This document shows, one piece after another, positions 1 through 12,773 of a stretch of 64,000 nucleotides of DNA. The notes beneath the pieces were generated by a model. The model worked only from the letters and a program-made list of their open reading frames with translations. It had not been told where the DNA came from and did not search any database. Position numbers and translations under genes: made by a program. Positions within the stretch are counted from its first letter, which is position 1. Each line of letters begins with the position of its first letter. Source of the DNA: Druceiella hillmani (Eukaryota > Arthropoda > Insecta > Lepidoptera > Hepialidae); assembly GCA_039881145.1 (NCBI GenBank), contig JAYKKI010000074.1, positions 10,171,501-10,235,500 of the forward strand, read 5' to 3'.

Positions 1-713
1 ACCTTTCTGTAAACCATACTAACGGGAAAGGTGCGACTGAATAATTTTACTGATGGAAAATCTATTCTTTAGAAGAATGTCTTGTCTTCTTTTTTGAAAG
101 TGAAGTTAACATTCTAATCCGAGATAATTTTATTAACGGATGTTAATAGTTCAACCGTGATTAAAGATATTTGCAACTAAATAGTTATCACGTAGCAAAA
201 TAACTAAATCGTCGGATGTATAACATTATAAGATGTTGATCATATTATCTATATAGTAATATTGAAAATTTAATTATGCACAATTAAAACGGTTTAAAGA
301 AAATTGTGATTAAAAAGTAACGCTATTTCATATTGCAAATTTGAGTATAAATGATAAACAAAAATATATTTTTTTAAATTTTTAGGTTAAAATTATATGA
401 TTCCACGTGTAAATTTTCAGTGAAAATTGCTTTCATTCACTAATTTTTCTGCCCAGCTTTATATATAAACCTTTATCATATCAAGTCATCCAAAGAAAAC
501 TATCCAAGCAGGAAATAACAATCGAGGCGATGACAAAACTAATTAATTTAAAGAAAATAAAAATTTCCTTCCTTTTACCAACAAACATTTTCATCATTTT
601 TATTCTATTATTTTAATTTTTTAGTTTTGGTTTTCATTTTTGCAGTTTTTTTCTGTGACCAGCAATTACTTAATTTTTATTTTTTTACTTAGAAAGTTCT
701 TGAATAAACAATC
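1..713. other. A+T-rich spacer, no gene seen
   Basis: No open frame with recognisable protein content and no repeat structure beyond ordinary A/T runs. The only open frames are driven by the adjacent TA tract. Confidence 0.6.
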
Positions 714-867
<154 letters not shown>

Positions 868-871
<4 letters not shown>

Positions 872-3800
872 ATTTATAACGCTGCGCAGATAGCGCGGTG
901 TGGTATATCGATTAGGCTTAATATTATGACATTTACGCATAAATTCGTTTTTTAGATATATAATTTTTTTGTTAAGTCCGTATTAGTTATTTCATTAAAA
1001 TTAGTTGATTGATTTCATAATATTTAAAATGAAAATTAATTAGCCTCGCATACTTTTGTCGATTTTCTCTTTTGCACATAGTTATTACAACTAAGCTTTT
1101 TACTTTCTGGATAGCGTATTAAATGATAGTGTATCATGTTAAGATCACCTGAAGCTTTAAGTCATGTTAATATGAAGTGTCAGGGACACGATACGGTATA
1201 TTAGAATTGGATGTCTAAATGAAAAATAAAACTGTAAACTCGCATGCACATATATGTTTACTTAGAGATATAAATGTTAAAATAGATGTAATTAAAAAGC
1301 GGCGGTTAATAAACTAAATTTTTCTGAGAAGAATTATGCTCAAAATATTTACCTTTTTATTTAAATATTTCTTAATATTTAAAATACGTATCAAAAATAT
1401 TGAGAAAAATACATAGAAAAGAACACAGTACATCGTAGTATCGCATTTACATCAATATTTTCATCATTAATTTACTACATCAATCTTAAATGGTAAATAA
1501 GCGTTTAAAAACGACAAAGGGAAAAAGACTCACTTTAGTCTTTTTTCTTTTTCCTTTATTGTTTTGCCAGTTTACTTAAGGTAGATAAGAATTAAAATTC
1601 TCATGTAAAGTAGGTAAAATTGTTTTAAATTAGTCTGTATAAAGAAAACAAAAATAAATTTCATGGTCTCGAGATAAAAAACAAGAAAACAAGCACGCAA
1701 GCAAGAAAACAAGCACGACCCAAAACTGATATTGGTTGCTAATTGGGTGAAGTTTATAAAGAAGAGAGGAAAATTTAGAAACAGTTATTTCTGAAGACAG
1801 TAAGGACATATTTACTAAAATTTTATAAAATTAAGGTTCATTCTCGTTATTCAAGATAATCTTAATCTGTCTATTTCTTCGTTTGAGTTCTGCAAGGTGG
1901 ATTTTGATGCGGTTTTTATTGCTATGCAAAGTGTTTGTCTAGAGGGGTTTTCATTATGATGTGGATGCTTAGGTTAAAGAGCTATGTTAATATCTGCGCG
2001 AGGTACCTAAACGAGGACAGGAATAAAACGCTATGGAAGCATATACTCAGCGTGTTCACCTTGCCGTCTTGAAAAGTACTTAAAATTTATTTTATACATT
2101 TCTAAAATAGGTCTTCTAAATACTACTACACTACAGGTTGTTGGGTAATTGGCGTAGCAAGAATTATTTTCGGTTTCCTCTCGAAAATATAACCCTAATA
2201 TAACTTGGAACATTTTATATTTGCCCCTTTATTACATCCAGATACAAATATTTTTAGATATCCAGATACAAATATTTTATTTTTATTTCCATTATTTTCT
2301 CAGTCATAAGTATACAGGATCATTTCAATACCATAAACAGAACCACAATGTAAAAAGAAACTTAATAAAAACACCGAATAACCAGTGTAATCTATTTTAG
2401 TTTTTTTTTAAATAATACTCGTATTTTTCTTTAAATAATACTCATAATACCCTTATTCGACCTATGAAAGGTCGAATAAGGGGTTAAGTGCATCGCGTTG
2501 GAAATTGCTTCGGTACACCGCACGGCCCTCGGTGTGTGTATATTGCAGAACTGGTGTGCGTATATTGCGTAACCCTTTACAATAAGGTTGAAATAGAGTA
2601 TTTTTAAAAGGGGAAGAGGTAGGAGAAATATTTATTGATTGCGATTGCTTCATTTTGTACTCAAAAACCCATAAAAAACGGCTTGCTATACTAATTTAAC
2701 GGCAAAATGCTATATTGTGTAAAGTGTTATTTTGCTGTGGCGTTGACGGTCATCAAACGCTTGTCAATATCGTTCGATATAAATGGCATCACAGCTGTTG
2801 TTGGTGACTGAATCACCAGTACTTTATTAGTTTGTTGCAAATGTCTTTTTTATTTCTGATTTTGTTTGTTTTCTCGACTATTATTTTGTTTTTTCAACGT
2901 TTCATACTATGTTTAGCCAATTTTTTAATAAATACATCATACTTATTATTTGTCTAATTGATACGTATGGAAGACTTGTTGCTACGAAGGCATCCTCTTA
3001 AAGCTTAGAAGAATACAAGTTCAGTTCCGCTCGGTGAGCGGCCGCCAAAAGTCGTATGGTCGTATGCCCAACGCACTACAGCAAATTTTGTTTTATTAAA
3101 ATCGGTCCAGTCAAATAGAAAAGGTATGTTTTATTTAAAATATTTATAGTCCATTTTCTGAGTTAAATGATGACATATTTTAAATTAATATTCTTGGAGA
3201 AGAACCATATACTCTGCAGTATTTTGAATGACTAATAATAAGGTATTTTCTTTATTATTTTAAAAATAATGAGAAACTAATATTTAGTAATTATTTGAAA
3301 ACAATTTTCTTTAATTTAAGAGTAATATTAATTTATCCAGTGTACAATGGTATCACTGCTCAAAACAAGGCGTATATTACAATTATTCAGGTTAAAATTA
3401 AATCGTAACGAAATATTTCTTAAATAGGTAAAATTATATTTTTACCCATTTATTTGTCACGTTGCTTTGCTAAAGGATTAAAAGTTTTTTCCAATTTTTA
3501 CAAAAGGCAACATAAATGTGCTATACGTTAATTACATAATAATAATTCACACTTGGATAAATTGACTTACGCTCATTAATAAATAATATAAGACAGATAA
3601 ATATAAAAAACATTAAAACAGAAAATAAAAACATTAAACAGATAAAATATTCATGGCTTGCCGTTACGTTACTCAAAAATAATAATCGTATAGGTAGTGA
3701 AGTAAAAAGTTTTTAATGTCAATATTTTGTTTCGGGAAATTTATAAGAAAAATCGAAAAACTATAGTAGTATGAAATATAAAAGCAGGTTTTTTTAATAA

Positions 3801-4385
3801 ATTATTTTTGAAGTTTATAGAATATTTTATTAACGAGTTTAACGTAAAGTCGTTTTAAATTTTCATTTTAAATGGAGTACCGAACTTGATTTCTTGTGAA
3901 CGAATTAATCGACCAATAGTCCATATGGCGTTGCCACTCCGTTAGTCATTTAGACATTACTTATTTCATCAGACATTACTTACTTAGCATTCTTCCATCA
4001 GCTGCGCGAGGCGTTTGGGACTATTTCATTAATTATATCCTTATCCTAATGGCACCTCGTAAGTGACTTCAAATGTTTATTAGTTCCCTTCGTGTGCTCT
4101 TCTAGTAATGTATACTAAAGGCTCTGTGAGAATGATTAGTTCAAACTTTACAAAATAAATGGAAGACTTAAGCTATATTTAGTATACAAATTGTAGAAAC
4201 GCGTTAAAAATTAAAACGTTCATTCCAATGTAAATCGTGTGGTTTATAGATGTAGAGTAAGATATGGTGATAATAAACAAATTTCAGTCTTGTTCTGACT
4301 AAAGGAAATGTATTAAAAATGATTATTGATTGATTATAATTATTACAAATTTAATTAACAGTATTAGTAAGTATTTAAGTGTGTG
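868..4385. other. Spacer without recognisable gene
   Basis: I see no convincing coding sequence. Minor features are a direct repeat of a ten-base motif (ATCCAGATAC) near 2238-2275, a duplicated GGTGTG-GTATATTGC motif near 2530-2567, and the hairpin listed separately at 2450. The short GC-richer patch near 3025-3080 is not assignable. Confidence 0.5.
2450..2482. repeat. Perfect 13-bp-stem hairpin
   Basis: CCCTTATTCGACC (2450-2462) and GGTCGAATAAGGG (2470-2482) are exact reverse complements separated by a 7-nt loop. No associated gene. It could be a scar of a template-switch mutation or an internal part of an unknown repeat. Confidence 0.85.
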
Positions 4386-4700
4386 TGAAATATATGGATT
4401 TTTAATACTCCATAGGTACCTAAAGTAGGTTCCATAAATGGTCACTTTAATTAAATAAGATTCATGACTGTCAGAAATTATACGAATTGAAAAAATCAAA
4501 AGCAGTTATTTAACATTTTTAAGTATAATTAAGTATATCGTAAATATCTTAAAACACTAACCTGCAAAAAAATTGAAATAACGCTTTTGATTTTTTCAAT
4601 TCGCATAATTTCTGACAGTCGTGAATCTTGTTGAATTAAAGTGACCATTTATGGAACCTACTTTAGGTACCTATGGAGTATTAAAAATCCACATATTTCA
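4386..4700. mobile_element. Foldback (palindromic) element, MITE-like
   Basis: The left arm 4386 to about 4511 is the reverse complement of about 4577-4700, with only scattered mismatches, around a spacer of about 65 bp. The termini read TGAAATATATGG on the left and CCACATATTTCA on the right, so the element has defined terminal inverted repeats. Shared internal landmarks are the GGTACCTA and ACCATTTATGG blocks and a CTGTCAGAAATTAT block. There is no coding capacity. The structure is what is expected of a non-autonomous foldback transposon or MITE. No second copy is visible in this window and I cannot define a target-site duplication, so the superfamily is open. Confidence 0.75.
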
Positions 4701-7700
4701 GGGGCAGAATTTTAAATTTCTTCTTTTTCAGCATCGTTTGATGACATTTTTAGATCATAAGTATTGTCAATTAACTTTAAATGTGTTGGGCAATTAATAA
4801 AATATATTCAAAATCGAAACTTCGTCAAACAGCAAATCTAGCCAAGATAATCTCAAACTGCAATAGGATCATAACTACTTAAGTTAAGCAGTTCTGTTCT
4901 CATGGAATTGAAAATAAAATCATAAATAATATATTTTGTTTTATTAAAATACTTACTCATCCTTACTAAATCATTAGTGCGTGACCACAATTCTCATCTA
5001 TTTCTATTTTCTAACTCTATTTTTAAGAAAAAAAAATCTTTGCCCACACTAAAAAGTCATAGTCCACATTTAGGTATTTTATATTAAACTGTTGGACTAA
5101 AATATCACAAACATGTGGAGATATTTTACAATTTAAACTTAAATATATTCTTCTTATAGATTTAAGTATATCAAGTAAATGTATTACAAGATGTAGTGAA
5201 CCATTAAACGTGTTCTGCTTAAGAATGAAATATCGTATATAAATTACTTCACAAAATAATTGTTTACACTACTTGAAAATATGTCAAAATACCATTACTG
5301 CACAATACGATAGATTTTTCTACATAAGCAATACTGACAATACTGATTTTATACATAAATAATACAAAAACAATATAGTGCAATAATACAAAACAATAAT
5401 ACAAAAACAATATAGATACATGTATGAACAAATCGAGTCAAAAAAAAATGCCAAATCCTAGATGAGTTACATTTCTAGCTATAAGGCAGATAGGTATACA
5501 ATAAGACGAAAAAGTTACCATGACTCAATTACCTGCCATCGATAAGTTGTATAACTATAGGTATTCGTAAATTTGCAGGGTAGAATAAAACAAAGATATG
5601 AAATGTCCCCTATCTCTGTGGAGGAAAATCGAATGAACATGATTTGATGCGACATTTTTTCCTGGGATTACATAAATTTGCAGACGTATTTCATCGCGAT
5701 TGTTACTCTGCTGATCGATCTTATAATGTTTCTACGAAGACCTGTCTACTAGAATAGCTTACTATCCTAGCATGGTACTATTTATTTAGAGGGTGACGTA
5801 GACGAAAACAGCATAAATGGAAAAAAAACATTTTAGCTACAGTGCGTTATTGTAAATAGGTAAATTACAAAATACAAAATGGTTAATTAATCTTAATAGT
5901 TTGGTACGCATGTTGATGATTATTTTATTTAGGATCAAAACTGAAAGACGCTACATAAATTTTCACTTCATCAGAGGCAGAAGGAAATAACATTTAAGTA
6001 CACGTAAGGACATGATTATCACTATAAATATTTAAAATTTAGACCAACATGTACAAATTATGTAGCATTTAACCTAAGAATAATTTTCTTAACAAGTAAA
6101 TGTACAAGAACTTTTCTTGGCCCATCTGATAATATTATTCTTTTTCTCATTTTGTATTTTATTAACAGTATATTAATATTGAAGTATATATATATAATAT
6201 GTACCCATTTAAAAATACAATCAAGATTTCGTTATTACCAAACCCAAACGTCGTTGATAACAAGCTCAGTTTAAACTTATTTTGTACAGTGGCTATTCCA
6301 GATGTGCAGTTGTATTTAAATGTAATATATAGGAATATAGCATAAAGTATTATAGCATAAAGATTATGTTTCTTCTTATGAAAATTTTCTTCAAAATCGC
6401 GATGAATTACGAAGTTCGCAATCTTATTATGAAAATGAATATGAATATTAATACGAAAATTTTTTAAAAAATATATAAAAAGTTTTTAAAATGGTCATGG
6501 CGAATGAAAATGGCGCGCCAATATGGAACAGAGTATCAAATTAAAACATAATTTCGACAATATTTCGAGAGTAACTGAATATTACTGGTTAGGAAAGTTT
6601 CTAAGCCGAAATAAATTTCAAAGTCAAAAGTAACTTGAATTATTAGAAAACACTTTTTACAATAACAGAAGTCTAATCATTTTATAAGTTACTAGAAAAT
6701 CTGATGGATAAACAATAACTGCTTCCACATTTTTTTTAAATTGCGGCGAAACAGGAATATTTACTGTATAAGACTACTATACAATATAAATATATATATA
6801 ACAACCTTCTTTTCAGTGATCCTGTAATTTGTTTTGTTGTGCCAACGTCTATGCCACCTATTATAATAATTTGTATAGCTGTTTGTCGATCTGTTAGGAA
6901 GCTGTGTTCTCTTGCACGTATTTTTTGTTATTAAGATAAGTACATTTAAGAAAATTTTGCATCTTCCAGGCCGAAATATTAAATAAAACTTTAGTTCCAA
7001 GACGAAATTCTTCCAACTAGTTCTTAGTTATTTTTGGGTGAGAATTGAGAACATTTTGCATTTTAAATGATATATTTGTCACATTACCTTCATTAGATTT
7101 GGTTCTACTTTAGGAAAGAATATATCGCCTATATTTCTATCAGTTTTGCAACTATGGCAAAAATGGCCTCTATTTCTTCATATGTTGGATCTTTTATAGA
7201 TTCCCACTTATATTGTAACCTGTGTCGGGTCTACTAATAAAATTTCATCACATTTTCATAGGTTAGCAATATGTTGTGTTTTAAATAACTTTAATCTCCA
7301 AATAAGGGATACTTGAAACTATTTATAGTGCATTCCATTCTCCTGATGGGGCAAAACAAACGACTGCACTATATTACGCAACGTGTGACACTGATTGTTT
7401 CACCAATGAATCGCGCGTCACTTGTTTCATCTAACATCTAAGTTGGGGTGGGGTGGGGGCCCCATTCTTCTTTAATACTTTGTCCTGAACTCAATCAAAC
7501 AATTATCATATTTATCGTTACTAAGAACTATTAAGCATAAAATCTGATATGAATGATTTGAAAAAAATGTTTGTTAACGTAACGTCAAAAAGCTCCATTT
7601 TTAAAAATTCCATGACATTTCGGAGGCAATGAAACTTAAAATAATGTAATACATCTTTACATATAAATTAACCACACCATTTGGCACCTTTTTATCGCTA

Positions 7701-8419
7701 AACCTTTTTACGAAATGAGAAAAAAAGATTTTAATTTTTCATTCATCATTGTGGTTGGTAATGATTTTCCTTTGTGCGGAAACACATGTGTGAAAACTCT
7801 AAAATTTTTTTTTTTGGTACTTATTACAGTTTCATTTTTTATCTCTATATTTCATGTTTGTGGTAACATTATTATATAATCCACAAAGTTTCAGGTTATC
7901 TATCTGTTCAGCAGAACCATTGATTGCTTTTGAGTTAACATTCAGGCTGATAATCGATTGTCTTGTTTTTTTTCTATTTGTTGTTTTCATAACCCTCGTC
8001 GAGTAAACAGTATTATTTTACAGTTATCTCGGTCTTCGTTATCTGCCGTAATGTTTATTTTGCACGTCGTATTTGTATTACATTTTATGATTTAAGCATA
8101 ATGACAATAAAATTATTTTTGATAAATGCACACGATTTATTAGGTTGGCCATATCCATCTGGATTAATTAATGGGTATTTTCTTTGAATTATTTGATAAG
8201 CATTGTTTTTGGGATGAAAATTGAATAAATGTGGAAATAACGGAATGAATTTACTGGTACCATATGCACTTCAATCAGAAATATAACAGCATCTCTAAAC
8301 ATTTGTGCTGTAATTTTAACTAATTTTAATGTTAACTTGTAATTTTAACTAATTTTATTAACTAATTTCTAAAAGCCCAAGATTCGTCTATTTAATTTCA
8401 TTACCATCGTTAGGTATTT
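4701..8419. other. Spacer, probably includes unreadable retroelement decay
   Basis: No recognisable gene. If the integrase remnant at 8420-9260 belongs to a complete errantivirus, its envelope would lie here on the minus strand. I translated the region in reverse and found no envelope motif I would defend. Small degenerate AATACAAAACAATA-type repeats occur at 5340-5420. Confidence 0.4.
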
Positions 8420-9260
8420 TCTAAATGGTTTTGTATAATATGTCTGGATTCATTCTATTGCTATGCATCTTATCAAAAGTGCATTTTTTTACTAAGCGTA
8501 TGTGGTATCGATTATGTTATTGCTATTTCCTTATTCATGTTAATCCTTGTATTACCATTATTATTTTTAATAATAATTATCCCCGTTTTAAAATGTTCAG
8601 CGTCCGCATAAATTAATTACCTGAAATTAGCCTAATTATACATTTAAGTGGATTTATAATACCCCTTGGTCTATGCTTCTTGAATATTTCCAAGGTATTA
8701 TTGGCTTTGTGTACTTAGTCAATAGTTTTTTATTCATTACGGGTTATGTAGAGTAATGATATTTTACTTAATTTTTTGTACCTATATTTAACTACTCTTT
8801 TACAGATGATACATCTATTTCATTACCATTTGCCACGATTTCACACGGCTTTCCTATAAATGACGCAATCGTCATTAACGCTTCTGCAATATTTGTTGAA
8901 GTTATATTTGCCAAAAGTATAGTTTCAGAAAATTTCAAAAATATATTATTACATTTCAAAATATCTCATGGATTAATTTATATATATCTCCGCGCCAACG
9001 CTGCATTGGTGCAGTTGCGGTCTCTGTTAAATTTATTGTTAATGGTACTGGCTATCGTTGGTATTTACATTTATTACATATTTCGCAGCATTGTACGTAA
9101 TACGAAACCCTTTTCTTTAATTTTAGCTAATAGTCATTACCTGAAATTATTTTACGAATTTCCTCAATGTCACGATGAGGATATGATGTATTTTTATACC
9201 AGTTTGGAACATTTAATTATTTTCGATCCTTTTTGTTTAAATAAGTATCTATCTATAGTT
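8420..9260 (-). pseudogene. Decayed errantivirus-like (Ty3/gypsy) integrase
   Basis: Reading the minus strand, three pieces in the right order match the integrase part of a gypsy/errantivirus Pol protein. First, 9087-9001 translates to a zinc-finger second half with CEICNKCKY, followed by a Pro/Asn/Leu/Thr linker. Second, near 9000-8920 a DIYK piece corresponds to the start of the catalytic core. Third, 8914-8795 reads ANITSTNIAEAL, then a GKPCEIVA-NGNEI stretch where the second catalytic Asp of the D,D-35-E core is expected. The later part (8795 to about 8420) keeps only fragments. In-frame stops and at least one frameshift break it, so it is a fossil. In the family this enzyme joins retroviral cDNA to the chromosome. 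No LTRs, reverse transcriptase or gag could be recognised around it. The 89-codon plus-strand frame over 9006-9275 is a shadow of this relic. Confidence 0.6.
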
Positions 9261-12200
9261 GCTAAAGGTTTGTAAATTTCCATTTCACAGAAATAACAGT
9301 AGTACATATTTTTAGATGTCAGAAAGTTTTTTGTAAGATGAACCTGTTTTGCATATTCTATAATGATATAATGAGTTGCACATTACATATGATGCGAGCT
9401 ATTCGTTTAATATTTTTTGAACCACTTTGCAGAGGAAATAATCGTGTGATATGACATCCACAATAAAAATGCTACTCAACCACGATTTCAAATTAATAAT
9501 AAAAGGGAGTATGGCTTTAGAGAAGTAGGTACTTTTTCGTTGAAGTCTAACATATTTCCTGAAAAACAATTAATTGCAAATTAAGTTTTACATCATAAGC
9601 AGTTATTATTGGAGATTGCTCTACTACTTCAGACTCATTAAGACAATAAAAATAGACATTCATATTAAGATACCTAAATGTATTTAATTAAAAAACTATG
9701 ACATTTTATAAAACATAAATAAAACAATACAAGTAAACACACCGAAAACGAAAGAATTATCTTGTCCGGTATCTTATGGAAGCTTGGATATATATTAAAT
9801 CCCAATTACAAATAGGTAAGGAAGACAGGAAAAGAGCTCACTTATTTAGACGCGCGAAAGTGATTCCTGCTACATTAAGTTAAATATATTAAATATAATA
9901 ATAAATAAAGAATGTAAATCTCAAGTGAAACTACAGAATAATTTTATACACCAAATAAATATCTCTATTTCCTATGCTGGAAATATATTATTAGCTAGGT
10001 TTCATGTTAATACATGAAAATTGCGGAAACTTAAAAAAAAATAAATGTATTAATTTTTTTAAGGAATATCTAACTTCCTTTTACTAAAAAGAAACTCTTG
10101 TGAAAATATACCTTAACTATGAACAAACTATACCGAATAATTAAATATTTTTGAATATAATTCAAAATTCAATATTTAAACTTAACTTTCCATAATATTT
10201 CATTTTCCATCAAAATTTCAAAAATGTTAAACTTGAACCCAAAACCTTGTGACAAAATTAACTGAGCTATTAAAAAATTCTAAGTATTCAATTTATTATA
10301 CATTACTAAATTAGGGCTTATAAAAAATATCACAGATTTCTAATCGCAACGTCATCTATTTTATAAACCTTGAAGTTATTGTACGTGTCTAAAAATAAAG
10401 AAACAAAATGTTTGAAAAATTTGAACAAAATATTTTTCTAAAATGCTGAAATTACGAATTACAATATGATGTCAAAATTTATCTCATAATTTGATCTCAG
10501 CTTTCAGGTGGCGTTATGAAACGAAATGTCCATATATTTTCATTTTAGGGGTATGAGGTAATATTGTATTGATATTTTTTTCAGTTCATAAATACAATTT
10601 TTCTATACCAGTTTACTTCTGGCTAAAATTTAATAATTTTTCAGCTTAAACGAGCAAATTATGAACATTTAAATAATTAAAACAGCAAACATGAAGCAAT
10701 AATTGTCAAATAACACATTCCATGAAATTTGCAATTCAACTTTTGGCGGCAGTCCCGGTAGGTCCTACATATTAAAAAAAAGGGTTTCGAGATATTTTGA
10801 TTGCGTTATTACAAACAGCGGTTAGCAATGGACAAGGGGTCCCCTCGCTTTGAATTTGTGTAACGATTTTGCAGTAGGTCGGTTATTTACCAAAGAGACA
10901 TATACAATTCATTTAATATTGTGCGGTACATTGATGTTATTGGCCATGTTTGTTGGTGAAATAACATTAAAATTGATCATGTCAAGACAACTTTAAAAAA
11001 AAACGAGAATAAAGTGACATGAATTGTAATGTAGCAGTAAGTAAATTCAAATACAAGACTTTAAGTTTAAAATGAAAAAAAATTCAGCTGATATTGATTA
11101 TATTTTTACTTATTATAATTTGATAAAAACAAATGAATGATTCTTAAATTGATTATAATCGTGGTAGACTTCTTACGTAAGTAATAAATTGTAGCTGATA
11201 AATCGTATTACTTTGAATATTTTAAAACAGGACTTTTTAACGTCCATACAAAAACATAATTTCTATTACAAATGTATCGGTCGTCTAATTCTGAACAATG
11301 GCATACCTCGCGTGGTATTATCGTGGGGAATCAAAAAGTGCAAGTAAAATTCTGTCCAAGATATATACAAATCATTTACAAAGGTTGTATACTACTTATG
11401 TAAATTCACAATGGGGTACAAGTATATATGCAATGACCTATCTCTAGAACAAACGTCAGGTTTTGAACAACATAAATTTTACTAAGATAAGATTGATATA
11501 AGCCAATAGGAAATCAACAAGTACTATGAAAGTTCTATGAAGTTTGTATAAAAATAATGTGGAAAAATTTAATAAGCTAATTTAATTTCAATAAAGGATG
11601 CAAAACTATAAGCAGTACCTTAAATTTTTAAAAATATTCGTTAAAATTTTGATTGTATTATAATATTCACATTTACATATAACTAGTATTTATAGTTATA
11701 TCGCAATAATAAAATATTTGTGTTCAATAGTATAAATATAGGTCTAAATTATAAACTATCATTTTTGCTTCGACTGAACATGTATATATATAAAATTTAG
11801 AAAACACAAAGCTTATCCCGGCTGTTGCGCAAAGATGATGTGCCAAATCGTCAAGCATTTCTGTATTTTAATTGCTACATACTCGGTCTTTAATTGTTAC
11901 ATAGTCATTGATATTAAAGTAGATATTACTACATAAAGTCACTGATACTGATTTTATGTAATTCTTGCTTGAAGGATTCTTAATTTATTACCCTGCTCCC
12001 CTGACCCATTTCGTGGCGTTGTTTGAATGGATTTAAACCCTTCCAATGAAAACCCTTTATTATCTATTCGTAAAAATACGGTTATAAAAATCAGCATAAA
12101 AGTTTTAATAGAAGTTAATGAAATTGAAATTAATAAATAAATGATATTTAAATCTTCTATCGTAGAGAAATTAATGAGAGACGGTCTATAAACACAAAAC

Positions 12201-12574
12201 AGGGAACTTCCGCTTCTAATTAATGAGTTTGGGGGACGGATGTTCATTTTTTTATTAGTCAAAGACCAAGACTTAATTACAATTAAGTCCTGCTTTTAAT
12301 AGGTAAAGAATTGCAAAATTCTTCAAATAACAATGGAAGTATTAAAAAAATTTTAATGATATTTTTTCCGCCACTAAAACATTAGATTCCGAAATATATA
12401 TATTTATAAAATTAGAAAAATACTCTCATTTTGCTGTAATATATTTTTTAGTAATGGTAATATTTCATCACCTTAATATGTAAAACAAACATTACATATA
12501 TATTGAGATGAATATGATTATTCACTTTTCAAAAATTAAATAAAGAAACATAAAATATTTTTTCTTCCTGCCAG
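9261..12574. other. A+T-rich spacer
   Basis: Upstream of the integrase remnant on its own strand one would expect RNase H and reverse transcriptase, but I cannot recognise them. I see no gene, RNA or organised repeat. The region is rich in short A/T runs. Confidence 0.4.
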
Positions 12575-12677
12575 GTCTGAAAATAATATGCAGGAGCAAA
12601 TATGTAAAGAAATATCACCTGATTCGGTACACGGTAAACTTAGGAAATTTATAGTGAAATTGGTTAACTTAGCAAAA
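12575..12677 (+). CDS. Candidate internal exon of an unknown gene
   Basis: A 103-bp block has both splice signals of an animal internal exon. A pyrimidine-rich tract and CCAG lie at 12559-12574, and AAAA followed by GTAAGT starts at 12678. Between them one frame, entering with one base carried over, is open for 34 codons and has ordinary amino-acid composition (it contains MQEQICKEIS and KLRKFIVKLV). The other frames have stops. The same frame runs on past the donor to a stop at 12771-12773, so a short 3'-terminal exon is an alternative. I do not recognise the peptide and no partner exon was found within several kilobases. It may be a chance alignment of signals. Confidence 0.3.
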
Positions 12678-12773
12678 GTAAGTAAATGTAAGTTGGGAGG
12701 CACAAAGAAAATTAAACCTAGCCACATTGATCCCGACTCATGTTTATTAAAGAAATCTTTATCAAGACCATGA

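Noticed and set aside
9006..9275. 89-codon plus-strand open frame
   Set aside because: It is the antisense of the integrase remnant; the minus strand carries recognisable motifs and the plus strand does not.
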